From Methylobacterium sp. E-066 (GTDB taxonomy: Bacteria > Pseudomonadota > Alphaproteobacteria > Rhizobiales > Beijerinckiaceae), in contig NZ_JAKSYO010000172.1 in NCBI RefSeq assembly GCF_022829635.1, positions 248,001 through 312,000 of the forward strand: a stretch of DNA of 64,000 nucleotides. Direction: 5' to 3'. Under the pieces are notes generated by a model that was not told where the DNA came from, did no database searches, and saw only the letters and a program-made list of their open reading frames with translations. The translations under genes were made by a program, and so were the position numbers. Shown here in pieces: positions 8,858 through 17,381 of this stretch; the stretch's first letter is position 1; every line of letters begins with the position of its first letter.

Positions 8858-9721
8858 ATGAAGTTCGCGTTCGCCGGCATCGACTTCCTGGGCGGCGTGT
8901 TCGAGGGCCTGGTCGAGGCCGGCTGGAGGCCGATCAAACTGTTCACCCGGCCCTGCGACGGGATCTACGACCACAACGACGTGCTGGTCGCCCGCGCCCG
9001 TTCGATGCGGCTGCCGATCCAGCTGTCGCGCATCCGCGAGCGCGACATCGAGGCCCTGCAGGCCGAGCATGGCAAGGATTGGGCGCTCGTGGTGGCTGGC
9101 TATCCCTGGCTGGTGAAGGGCTGGCGTGGCCGCGCCGCCTACGGTTTGAACATCCACCCCTCCCCGCTACCGACCGGGCGCGGGCCCTATCCGCTGTTCC
9201 GGGCGGTGCTCGACCGTTACGAGACCTGGGGGGTCACCGCCCACGTGCTCGCCGATGGCTTCGACACCGGCGATATCCTGGCCCAGGACATCTTCAGCCT
9301 TGAGGCCATCGAGTCCCACGAGACCGTGCTGGCCAAGTGCCAGATGGCGGCTCGGCGGCTCGCCAGCGGACCGCTCGGCAAGGAGCTGCCCGCCCGCTGG
9401 CGCCGCGCCGAGCCGCAGGGCGACGGCTCCTACTGGCCCCGAGCGACCGATGCCGACCGGACCCTCGATTTCCGGCAGGAGGTGGAGCCGATCCTGCGCC
9501 GGGTCCGGGCTTTCGGCACCGTCGAGACGATCGCCCGGCTGGGCGATGCGCGGGTCTACGTGGCCGAGGCGCAGGGCTGGCGCGAGCGCCATGGGCACAC
9601 GCCGGGGACGGTGGTGCATCGCCACCGCCGGCACGTGGTGATCGCGGCACTGGACGGCTACGTGCAGATCACCCGCTGGTCGCCAGTGCCTTTGGCCGAG
9701 GCGGCTCAGGTCGGGCGCTGA
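8858..9721 (+). CDS. Formyltransferase-family protein
   Basis: 287 residues related to methionyl-tRNA formyltransferase and other N10-formyl-THF enzymes. Seen: N-terminal MKFAFAGIDFLGGVFEGLVE, the signature NIHPSPLPTGRGPYPLFRAV near residues 95-115 (Asn-His-Pro-Ser-Pro-Leu-Pro), and DGFDTGDILAQ with the family Asp about 35 residues later. The C-terminal ~90 residues resemble the Fmt C-terminal domain. Separated from def, so probably not the housekeeping Fmt; it may modify an amino sugar or another amine. Divergent from the SDR gene with a 110-base shared upstream region. Confidence 0.75.
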   Translation: MKFAFAGIDFLGGVFEGLVEAGWRPIKLFTRPCDGIYDHNDVLVARARSMRLPIQLSRIRERDIEALQAEHGKDWALVVAGYPWLVKGWRGRAAYGLNIHPSPLPTGRGPYPLFRAVLDRYETWGVTAHVLADGFDTGDILAQDIFSLEAIESHETVLAKCQMAARRLASGPLGKELPARWRRAEPQGDGSYWPRATDADRTLDFRQEVEPILRRVRAFGTVETIARLGDARVYVAEAQGWRERHGHTPGTVVHRHRRHVVIAALDGYVQITRWSPVPLAEAAQVGR

Positions 9722-9812
9722 GATCGGGGCGCTGAGATCGGGCGGCGAGGTGCCGGGAACACATGCGGGACGGGCGGTGTTTCAGCCGATCCCGACCGTC
9801 ACGGAGCCTGCC

Positions 9813-10154
9813 ATGTCGACACGCGCAAGTCTCGCCGCAGCCCTCGGGCTTGCCGCGCTGTTCACCGGCACCGCCTTCGCGCAGGGCGTGATCGTCGAAC
9901 CCGATGATTTCGGCCCGGATGACGAGGTCGTGGTGCGCGACTACATCGTGAGCCGTCCGGTCGGCCCCGGCCCGATCGTCGGCTCGATCCCGCTGCGGCC
10001 CGGCACCATCGTGCCGGAGGACGTGCGTCTCGCCCCCTTCACGGATGCGCCGAACCCGCGCCTGCGCCGCTACGGCTATTTCGTAGCGCCCGGCGACAAG
10101 GTCGTGGTCGTGGATCCGGCGACCCGCGCGGTGGTGCGCATCTTCGATCGGTGA
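9813..10154 (+). CDS. Secreted DUF1236-like protein
   Basis: 113 residues from an ATG at 9813 preceded by GGAG. A clear signal peptide (LAAALGLAALFTGTAFAQG) is followed by an acidic segment EPDDFGPDDEVVVRDYIV and a C-terminal RYGYFVAPGDKVVVVDPATR, which resembles the DUF1236 module of periplasmic proteins in Rhizobiales. Function unknown. Confidence 0.65.
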   Translation: MSTRASLAAALGLAALFTGTAFAQGVIVEPDDFGPDDEVVVRDYIVSRPVGPGPIVGSIPLRPGTIVPEDVRLAPFTDAPNPRLRRYGYFVAPGDKVVVVDPATRAVVRIFDR

Positions 10155-10232
10155 GACCGGTTCGCATTACGGTCACCGATCCGCTAACACCCCGGGGCAA
10201 GCGAATAAGAAACGCGCTCCGGGGGAACGACC

Positions 10233-10418
10233 ATGAAGGCCAAGCCATCCGCGCTGTCGGGCGAGACGCTCCTCGTCTCGGTGCTGCTGCTGTTGTCGGG
10301 CGCGATGCTGTTCGAGTGGATCGTCGTCTCGCCCGACAGCCCGGGCTCCGCGCTCCTGCGTGTGATCGGCGCCGCCCTCGCGGCCTTTGTGGCGATCCTG
10401 CCGTTCCGCAGGGCGTGA
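10233..10418 (+). CDS. Small two-helix membrane protein
   Basis: 61 residues with two hydrophobic segments (LLVSVLLLLSGAMLFEWIVV and LLRVIGAALAAFVAILPF) and a basic end (RRA). The ATG is preceded by GGGGGAA, an acceptable ribosome-binding site. Not a recognised family. Convergent with the secreted protein gene on the minus strand, 9 bases apart. Confidence 0.5.
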   Translation: MKAKPSALSGETLLVSVLLLLSGAMLFEWIVVSPDSPGSALLRVIGAALAAFVAILPFRRA

Positions 10419-10427
10419 GAGCCGCGC

Positions 10428-11453
10428 TCACCAGTCGCTGAGAGCCGCGCGCTTCCAACGGTCCGGGGCGACGCAGCGATACTCGAACGCCGCGTCCCAG
10501 GCGTGGTCGCCGGGCGTGCAGGCCTCCCGGCTGCTGTGCGGCGGATTCGGTCGCGCCTCCCGGACCGACGCCGCCTGAAGCTGGCCCGCATCGCTCACCC
10601 GGAATACCGGCCCGTTTGCCGTCCCGTAGACCAGGTCCTGCCCGTCGAAGCCGAGGGTGCGCCCAAAACTCCCCTCGCGGTTTCCGTCGAGCGCGATCGA
10701 TTGGCCTGATCCCAGCAGGATCGGCACGCCGGTGAACCGGCCGGCCGCCGTGTCGATCCCGATGCCGTAGGTCCCCTCCCCCTGGAACGAGACGCCCCGG
10801 TCGGTGACCGAACCGGTGAGGTTGCCCATCAGGATGCCGTAACCGGTATGGGCGCCCGGCACCCCGCCGGTGGAGATCTGCAAGCCGACCCGCTGGCGAT
10901 TGCGGTCCGTCGTCGGCGATTGCGCCGAGACGTCGATCTCGGCGCCGATGCAGGAGGCGACCGGATCGGCCTCGTCGGTCATGTCCACGCAGTTGAAATT
11001 GCCCGCCCAGGACGGCCCGACCGGCCCGATCCCGTTGGCCTCCTTGAAGATCGTGCCGTTGACGGCGACGTTCTGCGCCCCCGTGCTGGCGAGGCTGCGA
11101 TTGTGCAGTTCCCCCGTGATCGTCCACTCGTAGCCGGCATTGTGCGGCCCCGTGGAGCCGAGCGCCCAGAGCGCCTTGTAGGTGTGACCGGGCTCGCCCG
11201 TTCCGTCCGGGATGTGCCGATCGACCCGCAGGGTCGAGACCGGGTCGAAGCCCGGCGGCCGGTTCCACAGGAAGGCGCGGCCGCCATCGAGGCCGGGCAG
11301 GCCGCTGCCCTGGACATCGCGAGAGAAGCCCGGCGGCCAGGCGAGCGGCGGCGCGAGGGCCGGCGGCTGGCCGGGCGCCTCGGCACAGACGGCAGCCGGC
11401 ATGCCGGCCAGGACGAGACCGATCGGGATCGTGAGGCCGAGGCGAATGCACAT
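10428..11453 (-). CDS. Secreted protein of unknown function, repetitive Gly/Thr-rich strands
   Basis: 341 residues from the ATG at 11453. Signal peptide LGLTIPIGLVLAGMPAAVCAE. The mature part has many short Gly/Asn/Thr-rich segments (ITGELHNRSLASTGAQNVAVNGT, LQISTGGVPGAHTGYGILMGN, YGIGIDTAAGRFTGVPILLG), suggesting a beta-rich fold like those of phage tail-spike or adhesin-like surface proteins. The end carries two cysteines (REACTPGDHAWDAAFEYRCV). The NGTIFKEANGIG and VSDAGQLQA wording is reminiscent of phage structural proteins, but no other phage gene is nearby. I do not recognise the family. Confidence 0.6.
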   Translation of the reverse strand: MCIRLGLTIPIGLVLAGMPAAVCAEAPGQPPALAPPLAWPPGFSRDVQGSGLPGLDGGRAFLWNRPPGFDPVSTLRVDRHIPDGTGEPGHTYKALWALGSTGPHNAGYEWTITGELHNRSLASTGAQNVAVNGTIFKEANGIGPVGPSWAGNFNCVDMTDEADPVASCIGAEIDVSAQSPTTDRNRQRVGLQISTGGVPGAHTGYGILMGNLTGSVTDRGVSFQGEGTYGIGIDTAAGRFTGVPILLGSGQSIALDGNREGSFGRTLGFDGQDLVYGTANGPVFRVSDAGQLQAASVREARPNPPHSSREACTPGDHAWDAAFEYRCVAPDRWKRAALSDW

Positions 11454-11638
11454 GATCGTCTCCGAATGTCCGGTGCAGGCCAAAAGTCGGTCAGGGCTAT
11501 GCGCCCAGCCTGACCGGTCGGCGCCGGGAAAGCCATGACCCACGCGGCTGGATGGGAGCCGGCACTCGAACCGCGCGTTTGGATCCCACGGCCTGCCGTG
11601 CTCTGATGAGTCCCCGAGCGAGAAAAGGAGAGCGACCC

Positions 11639-11761
11639 GTGTCGAAGTCGCTGCGATTCCTGCGGAACTGGTTTCTGCTGTCGATTCCGGTCGGGCTGTT
11701 CGTCGGGCGGTTCATCAAGGCCGGCAAGGGACCGCCGTTGCGCGACGACGAGCGTCGGTAG
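11639..11761 (+). CDS. Small single-helix membrane protein (40 aa)
   Basis: 40 residues beginning with a GTG at 11639, eight bases after a strong AAAAGGAG. Sequence pattern: basic start, one membrane helix (FLLSIPVGLFVGRFI), then a charged tail ending GKGPPLRDDERR. The long in-frame extension upstream has no coding character. Function unknown. Confidence 0.55.
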   Translation: MSKSLRFLRNWFLLSIPVGLFVGRFIKAGKGPPLRDDERR

Positions 11762-11978
11762 GATTCGCGGCTCATCATCGGCGGGACGGAGCGTGTGGGC
11801 CATGCTGCTCCCGGCACGCGACTCCCGGCACGCGACCGTTCCGGTCATAGCCTCAGAACCGTCGGCCCATACTTTATTTTCCTACAAATATAGATTTGAT
11901 CAATCTATCATTAGCGTTTTCGGCGCAATTTTACTGACATCGCGCCGTCTTGGCCGATATCGCCAGGGTCATTCGGCC

Positions 11979-12260
11979 ATGCCCCGCAACGCCCGGCCTC
12001 CGATCGGCTTCGTTGAGCGACGCGCCAGCGCCCGAACAGTGACGGCGCTTCTGGCCTACGCCCAGCACCCGGACGGGTCGCGGTTCCCCTGCCGGGTCCA
12101 GAATCTCTCCGACGGCGGCGCGATGCTGGAATTCCTGGGTTCACACGTGGTCACGCTGGAGACGGCCTTCGACCTCGTGCTGGCCAATTCCGACATGCGC
12201 TACGCCGTGAAGCTGATCTGGCGGAAGGAGCGGACCGCCGTGGTGTTGTTTTGTGTGTGA
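11979..12260 (+). CDS. PilZ-domain protein
   Basis: 93 residues starting MPRNARPPIGFVERRASART. It has the c-di-GMP-binding signature of PilZ domains: the Arg-rich RRASAR motif followed about 35 residues later by LSDGGAML (D/NxSxxG class). It is a stand-alone PilZ domain, so probably a c-di-GMP-responsive adaptor. The in-frame upstream extension (from 11793) crosses an AT-rich probable promoter around 11870-11930 and is unlikely to be translated. Confidence 0.78.
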   Translation: MPRNARPPIGFVERRASARTVTALLAYAQHPDGSRFPCRVQNLSDGGAMLEFLGSHVVTLETAFDLVLANSDMRYAVKLIWRKERTAVVLFCV

Positions 12261-12704
12261 AGGCTTGGGCGGCTGGAACCATTCTCAGCCGACCCAATCC
12301 GGCACGGTGTCTTCGGTAAATCGGTGGACGAGATAGATGCCGCGGTGCACGTCATGGCCGAGTCCGGCCTCTGCGCCCTACGGCAAGGACCGGCCGACGA
12401 GCTGCCGGACGAGTCCGAGGTGCATTTCTGGCGCCTCGGCTTCGTGGGTGCCGCGTACGAGGCCAGGGACATGGCGCTTGGCCTTGGCGCGCCTGTAGCG
12501 AATTGCTGACGATGAAATCGCCCGCCCTGCTGACTGGCGGGTGACACCGGGATTCGGGAAAACGCCCGCTATAGCTCTTAGCGTCGAAGCATACAGGCGT
12601 CTGGTCGTCGAATCAGTGGGCCTGAAGCTGAGCAAACAGTCCGGCAAGCTCCACCGGAATAAGACGGGCCCTACGAAGCGCTCTAAGCAACCTTGGTGGG
12701 TTGA
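12261..12704. other. Gap without a confident gene; possible gene remnant
   Basis: No convincing gene. A short open stretch on the plus strand (stop at 12496, GTG at 12541, stop at 12706-12708) would encode about 55 residues ending in a basic KTGPTKRSKQPWWVD and could be the tail of a decayed gene. No ribosome-binding site or homologue is evident. Composition falls towards the AT-rich islet that follows. Confidence 0.35.
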
Positions 12705-14411
12705 CTAAGTTTGCCCCCCGAAGGTCCTTTGCGCTATAGGCAAGAGATCATGCCCTTGCCGATTTATGACCCAATCGGGTACATCTATCGATTGACCAAA
12801 AGTATAATTAACCGTGATCTTTTTGGTTGACTGTAGGGAAGCTTCCCCAGCTTCGATCAAATTGACAATAGTATCTGTAATTTTTTGCAAATCATCTTTC
12901 GACTGCATCCGCAACAAATGCTCATCTCCAGATGTGATAGAGATGCCGGGGATCGAGGGCGCAGTATTGTTTTCTAAGAGCAGACTGTAGATATTCAGCG
13001 GGTCCAACATATAATTTTCAAAGCTATATCGGCCGATTACAAAAATTTGATCGGAAGCAACGTTATTAACATCCCTATCGATCACCCCTAAAAACATACC
13101 TTTCAACGGCTCTTGACCGAATTTAGCTGTCCACTGCGGAACAACGGTTGCCCCTCCAGAAACCTTTTTCTTACCAGATCCAAGTGAAGCAGGCATAAAA
13201 ACAATGGATGGAGTGGGTTTTATTGCCATCGGATCGCGACTAGGACCATAATTTGACAAAATATCACGAACCGCTTCATAAAAATTTACATCATCTTCGT
13301 CTTCGACAAAAACAAACTTAGATGATTTCGAGACTGTGACGAGGCCGGCAGTCAAAATTGAGATAATATCTGACCTCGAAGATACTTCTGTAATTTCATT
13401 ATTGCCCCGTTCTAGTTGAAAGACAGAACCATCTGGGGCCAATGCGACCGTAGATGGCGAATGAGAACTCATTATGACCCGAATGCCATGTTTTTTGACA
13501 AGTACCTCATCTATAACATCCATAAACTGCAATATCATGGATGGATGCAGATGAGCGTCTGGCTCATCAAGCAATAAAAGCTTCGGAAAGATTCCGTCTT
13601 TATTAGAGCCGTAAAGCCAAAGAACTAGCTGAATTATCACCTTTTCGCCTGACGACAAATCCGTCACTTCAATCGTATTGCCGTCAAATCGATCTTTCAA
13701 TTTAAACTTATAATCGCGAGTTATTGAAACATCTTTTGGTGAAATCACTTCGTATGGAAATCCGGCGGTCTTAAGAGCTTCGTTGACGACATCCCACGGC
13801 GCTGGCCCTAACGAATTACCTGCGCGATCCAACCCAGGTGTTTCGCGCTCCATAGCTTCAAGCGAACGAAGTCTATAGTTATAAAAAACAAATCCAATAA
13901 CAGAAGTGGCATCCAAATTGTTTAGGATCCAATCAAAATTATCACTTAGTAGCTCGTCAACTTGCTCGGGCGTCATGCTTTGAGGGTTTCGGCCCTTGAA
14001 CAGTTCTAAAGCTTTGCTGCTAGCAGCAGCTTGATTAGGCTCATAGAACTGCTGACCATTCACACTCATCATTGCAAGATTTACAAGATTTTGCCTCTGC
14101 TGTGCCATTGAAGTTAGCGAAATTGCCGGCCCATCGCTAAATCTTCCTACGCTTGGAATGTAAGCTACATCACCAGCACTGTATGACCCGCCGGATGTCT
14201 GCACCCGAACTGGCAATCCGACTCCGGGCAGAAAGCTTTTGCTGAAATAATACGACAAAATTTCAAGTAATTGGGTTTTTCCAGACCCGTTCTTACCGGT
14301 CAGTATCGCAAAACCGGGAATATTGTTCCAGGTTATATTTTTAATCGATTTATATCCTTTATCGTCGATGGCATTCATCTGGATGTTAAATGGCTCGACG
14401 ACTTTACTCAT
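12705..14411 (-). CDS. ABC-type ATPase fused to TOPRIM/DUF4435-like domain; candidate anti-phage defence protein
   Basis: 568 residues from an ATG at 14411 that follows GGAG by eight bases. N-terminal ATPase: Walker A GKNGSGKT (39-46), ABC signature LSSGEK (252-257), Walker B LLLLDEPDAH (278-287) and switch His in SSHSP (315-319). After residue 360 comes a TOPRIM-like module: FVEDEDDVNFY (368-378), an Asp pair in GVIDRDVNN (442-450), and RYSFENYMLD (461-470), the last typical of DUF4435 proteins. This layout matches OLD-type nucleases and an AriA-AriB (PARIS) fusion. Codon use is AT-rich, unlike its neighbours, and it lies beside tRNA-Lys: likely horizontally acquired. The defence role is inference; a DNA-repair role is the alternative. 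Confidence 0.8.
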   Translation of the reverse strand: MSKVVEPFNIQMNAIDDKGYKSIKNITWNNIPGFAILTGKNGSGKTQLLEILSYYFSKSFLPGVGLPVRVQTSGGSYSAGDVAYIPSVGRFSDGPAISLTSMAQQRQNLVNLAMMSVNGQQFYEPNQAAASSKALELFKGRNPQSMTPEQVDELLSDNFDWILNNLDATSVIGFVFYNYRLRSLEAMERETPGLDRAGNSLGPAPWDVVNEALKTAGFPYEVISPKDVSITRDYKFKLKDRFDGNTIEVTDLSSGEKVIIQLVLWLYGSNKDGIFPKLLLLDEPDAHLHPSMILQFMDVIDEVLVKKHGIRVIMSSHSPSTVALAPDGSVFQLERGNNEITEVSSRSDIISILTAGLVTVSKSSKFVFVEDEDDVNFYEAVRDILSNYGPSRDPMAIKPTPSIVFMPASLGSGKKKVSGGATVVPQWTAKFGQEPLKGMFLGVIDRDVNNVASDQIFVIGRYSFENYMLDPLNIYSLLLENNTAPSIPGISITSGDEHLLRMQSKDDLQKITDTIVNLIEAGEASLQSTKKITVNYTFGQSIDVPDWVINRQGHDLLPIAQRTFGGQT

Positions 14412-14589
14412 AATCGAAGCTCCCGACGTGCGTAAAACGGCTGGCGGCCACCTTGTTTGATTCGCGGTGTTTGGACCAGCGCTTCGAATAACCACCCGGC
14501 GATATTCACACTGCGGCGATCTGTTACCCAGGATGTTACCCGGTGAGATAGTCTCAACGCCGGGCATCCTAGCAAGTGGTTGAAAATAA

Positions 14590-14665
14590 TGGTGAGCGCG
14601 CTGGGACTCGAACCCAGGACCTACAGATTAAAAGTCCGTTGCTCTACCAGCTGAGCTACGCGCTC
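14590..14665 (-). tRNA. tRNA-Lys (anticodon TTT)
   Basis: 76-base cloverleaf read on the minus strand: acceptor stem GAGCGCG pairs with CGCGCTC, D arm with AGCTCAGCTGGTAGAGC, anticodon loop CTTTTAA giving TTT, T arm GGTTCGAGTCC, encoded CCA. It sits 178 bases upstream of the ATPase gene start and marks the edge of an AT-rich islet; no second copy of its 3' end is seen on the far side of the islet. Confidence 0.97.
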
Positions 14666-14710
14666 GCGTCCGGGACCGCCCTGCGGCGGCCGCGCGGGGA
14701 CGGCGCGTTC

Positions 14711-14739
14711 GCAATAGGTGAGCGGGGCCGGGGGGTCAA
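14711..14739 (-). promoter_or_regulatory. Likely promoter of tRNA-Lys
   Basis: On the minus strand TTGACC (14739-14734) and TATTGC (14716-14711) are separated by exactly 17 bases, and the tRNA starts 45 bases after the -10 element. Good -35, weaker -10. Confidence 0.5.
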
Positions 14740-14758
14740 CACGGGGTTGTGGGTGGCG

Positions 14759-15397
14759 CTATGCCCCGTCGCCGCGGGCGCGCTCGACCACGCCCTTTGC
14801 CTCGGCGAAGGCGGCGTCCGGGTCGAGGGTCGTGGTGTCGAGCCGGACCGCGTCGTCGGCCATGCGCAACGGTGCGGCGGCCCGGGAGGCGTCGCGGGCG
14901 TCGCGGGCCTCGATGTCGGCCAGGATCGCCGCGAAGGTCGCGGCCTCGCCGCGGCCGGCGAGCTCCAGGTGGCGGCGGCGGGCGCGCTCCTCGGACGAGG
15001 CGGTGATGTAGAGCTTCACGCTGGCGTCCGGGCAGACCACCGTGCCGATATCGCGTCCGTCCAGGACGGCGCCCTTGGGATCGGCCGCGAAGCGCCGCTG
15101 CCAGGCCAGCAGGGCGGCGCGGACCTCCGGCACCGCCGAAATCCGCGAGGCGGCCTCGCCCATGGCGCGCGCGCGCAGGCGCGGATCGTCCAGCCTGCCG
15201 GCGTCGAGGGCGTGCGCGGCCCGGGACGCGGCCTCGGGATCGTCGAGGGACAGGCCGGCATCGATCAGCGCCAGCGCCACCGCGCGGTAGAGGAGCCCCG
15301 TGTCGAGATGCGGCAGGCCGTAATGGACGGCGAGCCGCTTGGCCAGGGTCCCCTTGCCCGAAGCGGCCGGGCCGTCGATCGCGATGACGAGCGGCAT
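14759..15397 (-). CDS. cmk: Cytidylate kinase
   Basis: 212 residues. Phosphorylates CMP/dCMP with ATP. Walker A is IDGPAASGKGTLAKRLA at the N terminus; YGLPHLDTGLLYRAVAL is the usual nucleotide-binding segment; LDGRDIGTVVCPDASVKLYI is the diagnostic (D)GRDIGT motif, followed by SSEERARRR, the lid. The ATG at 15397 is four bases after the aroA stop, so cmk is translated from the same message as aroA, a common arrangement in proteobacteria. Confidence 0.96.
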   Translation of the reverse strand: MPLVIAIDGPAASGKGTLAKRLAVHYGLPHLDTGLLYRAVALALIDAGLSLDDPEAASRAAHALDAGRLDDPRLRARAMGEAASRISAVPEVRAALLAWQRRFAADPKGAVLDGRDIGTVVCPDASVKLYITASSEERARRRHLELAGRGEAATFAAILADIEARDARDASRAAAPLRMADDAVRLDTTTLDPDAAFAEAKGVVERARGDGA

Positions 15398-15401
15398 GAT
15401 G

Positions 15402-16751
15402 CTAGGTCCCGATCCGGCCGCCGAGGGCCTGCATGGATGGCAGGAAGCTCGGGAAGCTCGTGGCAATCATCGCGCCATCGTCCACCGTGACGGGGGCCTT
15501 CGTGGCGAGCCCCATCACCAGGAACGCCATGGCGATCCGGTGATCGAGATGGGTCGCCACCGTGCCGCCGCCGGGCGCGGCCGTGCCGTCGCCCTCGACC
15601 ACGAGGTCGTCGCCCTCCACGCTGTGGCGAACGCCGTTGGCGGCGAGCCCCGCCGCCACGGCCGCGAGGCGGTCCGATTCCTTCACCCGCAATTCGTGCA
15701 GGCCGTTCATCCGGGTGCGGCCTTCGGCGAAGCTCGCCGCCACCGCCAGCACCGGGTACTCGTCGATCATCGCGGGCGCCCGCTCGGCCGGGACGTCGAC
15801 GCCTGTGAGGCGGCTCGCGCGCACGCGCAGGTCGGCGACGGTCTCGCCGCCCTCCTCCCGCTCGGCCACGCGCTCGATCTGCGCGCCCATCTCCAGCAGG
15901 GTGGTGATCAGCCCGGTCCGCAGCGGGTTCATCATCACCCCCTCAATCACCACGTCGGAGCCGGGCACGATCAGCGCCGCCACCAGGGGGAACGCCGCCG
16001 AGGACGGATCGGCCGGCACGACCACGTCGGTGCCACGTAGGGTCGGCTGTCCGGTAAGCGACACCTTGCGGCCGTGGCCGCCCGGCCCGTGCGGCTCGAC
16101 GCGAACCTCCGCGCCGAACAGGCGCAGCATCCGCTCGGTGTGGTCGCGGGTGGCGGCCGCCTCGATCACCGTGGTGGTGCCGGGGGCGTTGAGGCCGGCG
16201 AGCAGCACCGCGGACTTGATCTGCGCCGAGGCGGCGGGCGTCTCGTAGGTGATCGGAATCGCCTCGTTCAGGCCGCGCAGGGTCAGCGGCACGCGCCCGC
16301 CCTCGGCTTCGGACAGGACCTGCGCGCCCATGCGGGTGAGCGGGTCGAGGATCCGGCGCATGGGGCGCGAGCGCAGGGAGGCGTCACCGTCGAAGGTCGC
16401 GGTGACGGGCTGGCCGCCGACGACGCCCATCATCAGCCGCGAGCCGGTGCCGGCATTGCCGAAATCCAGAACCTCGGTCGGGTCGGTGAGGCCGCCGATG
16501 CCGACGCCGCGCACCACCCAGCGCCCCTCGCCGAGGCGCTCGATTCCGGCGCCGAGTGCCTTCGCGGCGGCGGCGGTGCGCAGCACGTCGTCGCCCTCGA
16601 GCAGGCCTTCGACCCGGGTCTCGCCCAGGCTCAGCAGCCCCAGGATCATGGCCCGGTGGGAGATCGACTTGTCGCCCGGCGGACGCAGGCGCCCGGTGAG
16701 CGGCGTGCCCGGTGCGGCGGTGAGAGGCTGGGGAGGCGAATCGTGCGACAC
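15402..16751 (-). CDS. aroA: 3-phosphoshikimate 1-carboxyvinyltransferase (EPSP synthase), class II-like
   Basis: About 449 residues from a GTG at 16751 (VSHDSPPQPL); an upstream in-frame ATG would add 34 Arg/Pro-rich residues. Makes EPSP from shikimate-3-phosphate and PEP. Motifs: PPGDKSISHRAMIL (Lys 28), LDFGNAGTGSRLMMGVVGG (96-114), DEYPVLAVAASFAEG, RVKESDRL. LDFGNAxTGxRLxMG is the class II form, seen in Agrobacterium CP4. At the PEP-site position where CP4 has Ala this protein has Gly (residue 101), as in glyphosate-sensitive enzymes. Heads the aroA-cmk unit. Confidence 0.95.
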   Translation of the reverse strand: MSHDSPPQPLTAAPGTPLTGRLRPPGDKSISHRAMILGLLSLGETRVEGLLEGDDVLRTAAAAKALGAGIERLGEGRWVVRGVGIGGLTDPTEVLDFGNAGTGSRLMMGVVGGQPVTATFDGDASLRSRPMRRILDPLTRMGAQVLSEAEGGRVPLTLRGLNEAIPITYETPAASAQIKSAVLLAGLNAPGTTTVIEAAATRDHTERMLRLFGAEVRVEPHGPGGHGRKVSLTGQPTLRGTDVVVPADPSSAAFPLVAALIVPGSDVVIEGVMMNPLRTGLITTLLEMGAQIERVAEREEGGETVADLRVRASRLTGVDVPAERAPAMIDEYPVLAVAASFAEGRTRMNGLHELRVKESDRLAAVAAGLAANGVRHSVEGDDLVVEGDGTAAPGGGTVATHLDHRIAMAFLVMGLATKAPVTVDDGAMIATSFPSFLPSMQALGGRIGT

Positions 16752-16992
16752 GGGGCGTCCGTTCGGGAAATTGGGGTGGGCCGGGATCCGGCGCGTCGCG
16801 CGGGGGCGCCGCGGCGCTGCAATCGGACCGTGAACTGGCGGCGCGGTTAACACGCGTACCGGCCCGCGTCATCCATCGCACCCGGTCGGCCGCCCTCGTG
16901 AAACGGGGGTCTGCGCCTCGATTGACAGGGGTCGAGGCCCCGACTAACGCGCCCGTCTTCCGACAACAGCAGAGACGACGAGGTGCCCGCCC

Positions 16993-17370
16993 GTGGCCCG
17001 ACCCGAACTTGGCCTGAAGCGCCAATGCATGAGTTGCGGTGCGAAGTTCTACGACCTCGCCCGCGATCCCGCCGCCTGCCCGAAATGCGGTGCGGTCTAC
17101 CAGGCGGCGACGAGCCGCGTCGCGGCGCCGGCCCTGGCGCGGGGGCCTGCCGAGGCCGAGGACGAGGATGACACGGACGAGAAGGCTCCGGACCTCGTCT
17201 CGCTGGACGAGGTCGAGGCCCCGGAGGACGAGGCGGATCCGACGCCCGAGGACGACACCGCCGAGGACGGGGATTCGGCCGCGGATGAAACCTTCCTCGA
17301 GGAGGAGGATTCCGGCGACGACGTCTCCGACCTGATCGACGGCGATATCGAATCCGACGAAGAAAGCTGA
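16993..17370 (+). CDS. TIGR02300 / FYDLN acidic zinc-ribbon protein
   Basis: 125 residues from a GTG at 16993. N-terminal zinc ribbon MARPELGLKRQCMSCGAKFYDLARDPAACPKCG: two CxxC pairs and the diagnostic FYDL motif. The remainder is a long acidic, low-complexity tail (residues ~50-125, almost entirely D/E/S/A). This is a typical alphaproteobacterial protein of unknown function. Divergent from aroA. Confidence 0.9.
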   Translation: MARPELGLKRQCMSCGAKFYDLARDPAACPKCGAVYQAATSRVAAPALARGPAEAEDEDDTDEKAPDLVSLDEVEAPEDEADPTPEDDTAEDGDSAADETFLEEEDSGDDVSDLIDGDIESDEES

Positions 17371-17381
17371 GCCCCGTTTGC

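Noticed and set aside
12261..12704. Search for a duplicated tRNA-Lys 3' end (attachment site) or integrase remnant
   Set aside because: No stretch matching the tRNA 3' end was found, and the short open frames show no integrase motifs.
14576..15490. Plus-strand open frame beginning GERAGTRTQDLQIKSPLLYQ
   Set aside because: This is the well-known spurious translation of an antisense tRNA gene (tRNA-Lys), continuing antisense to cmk.
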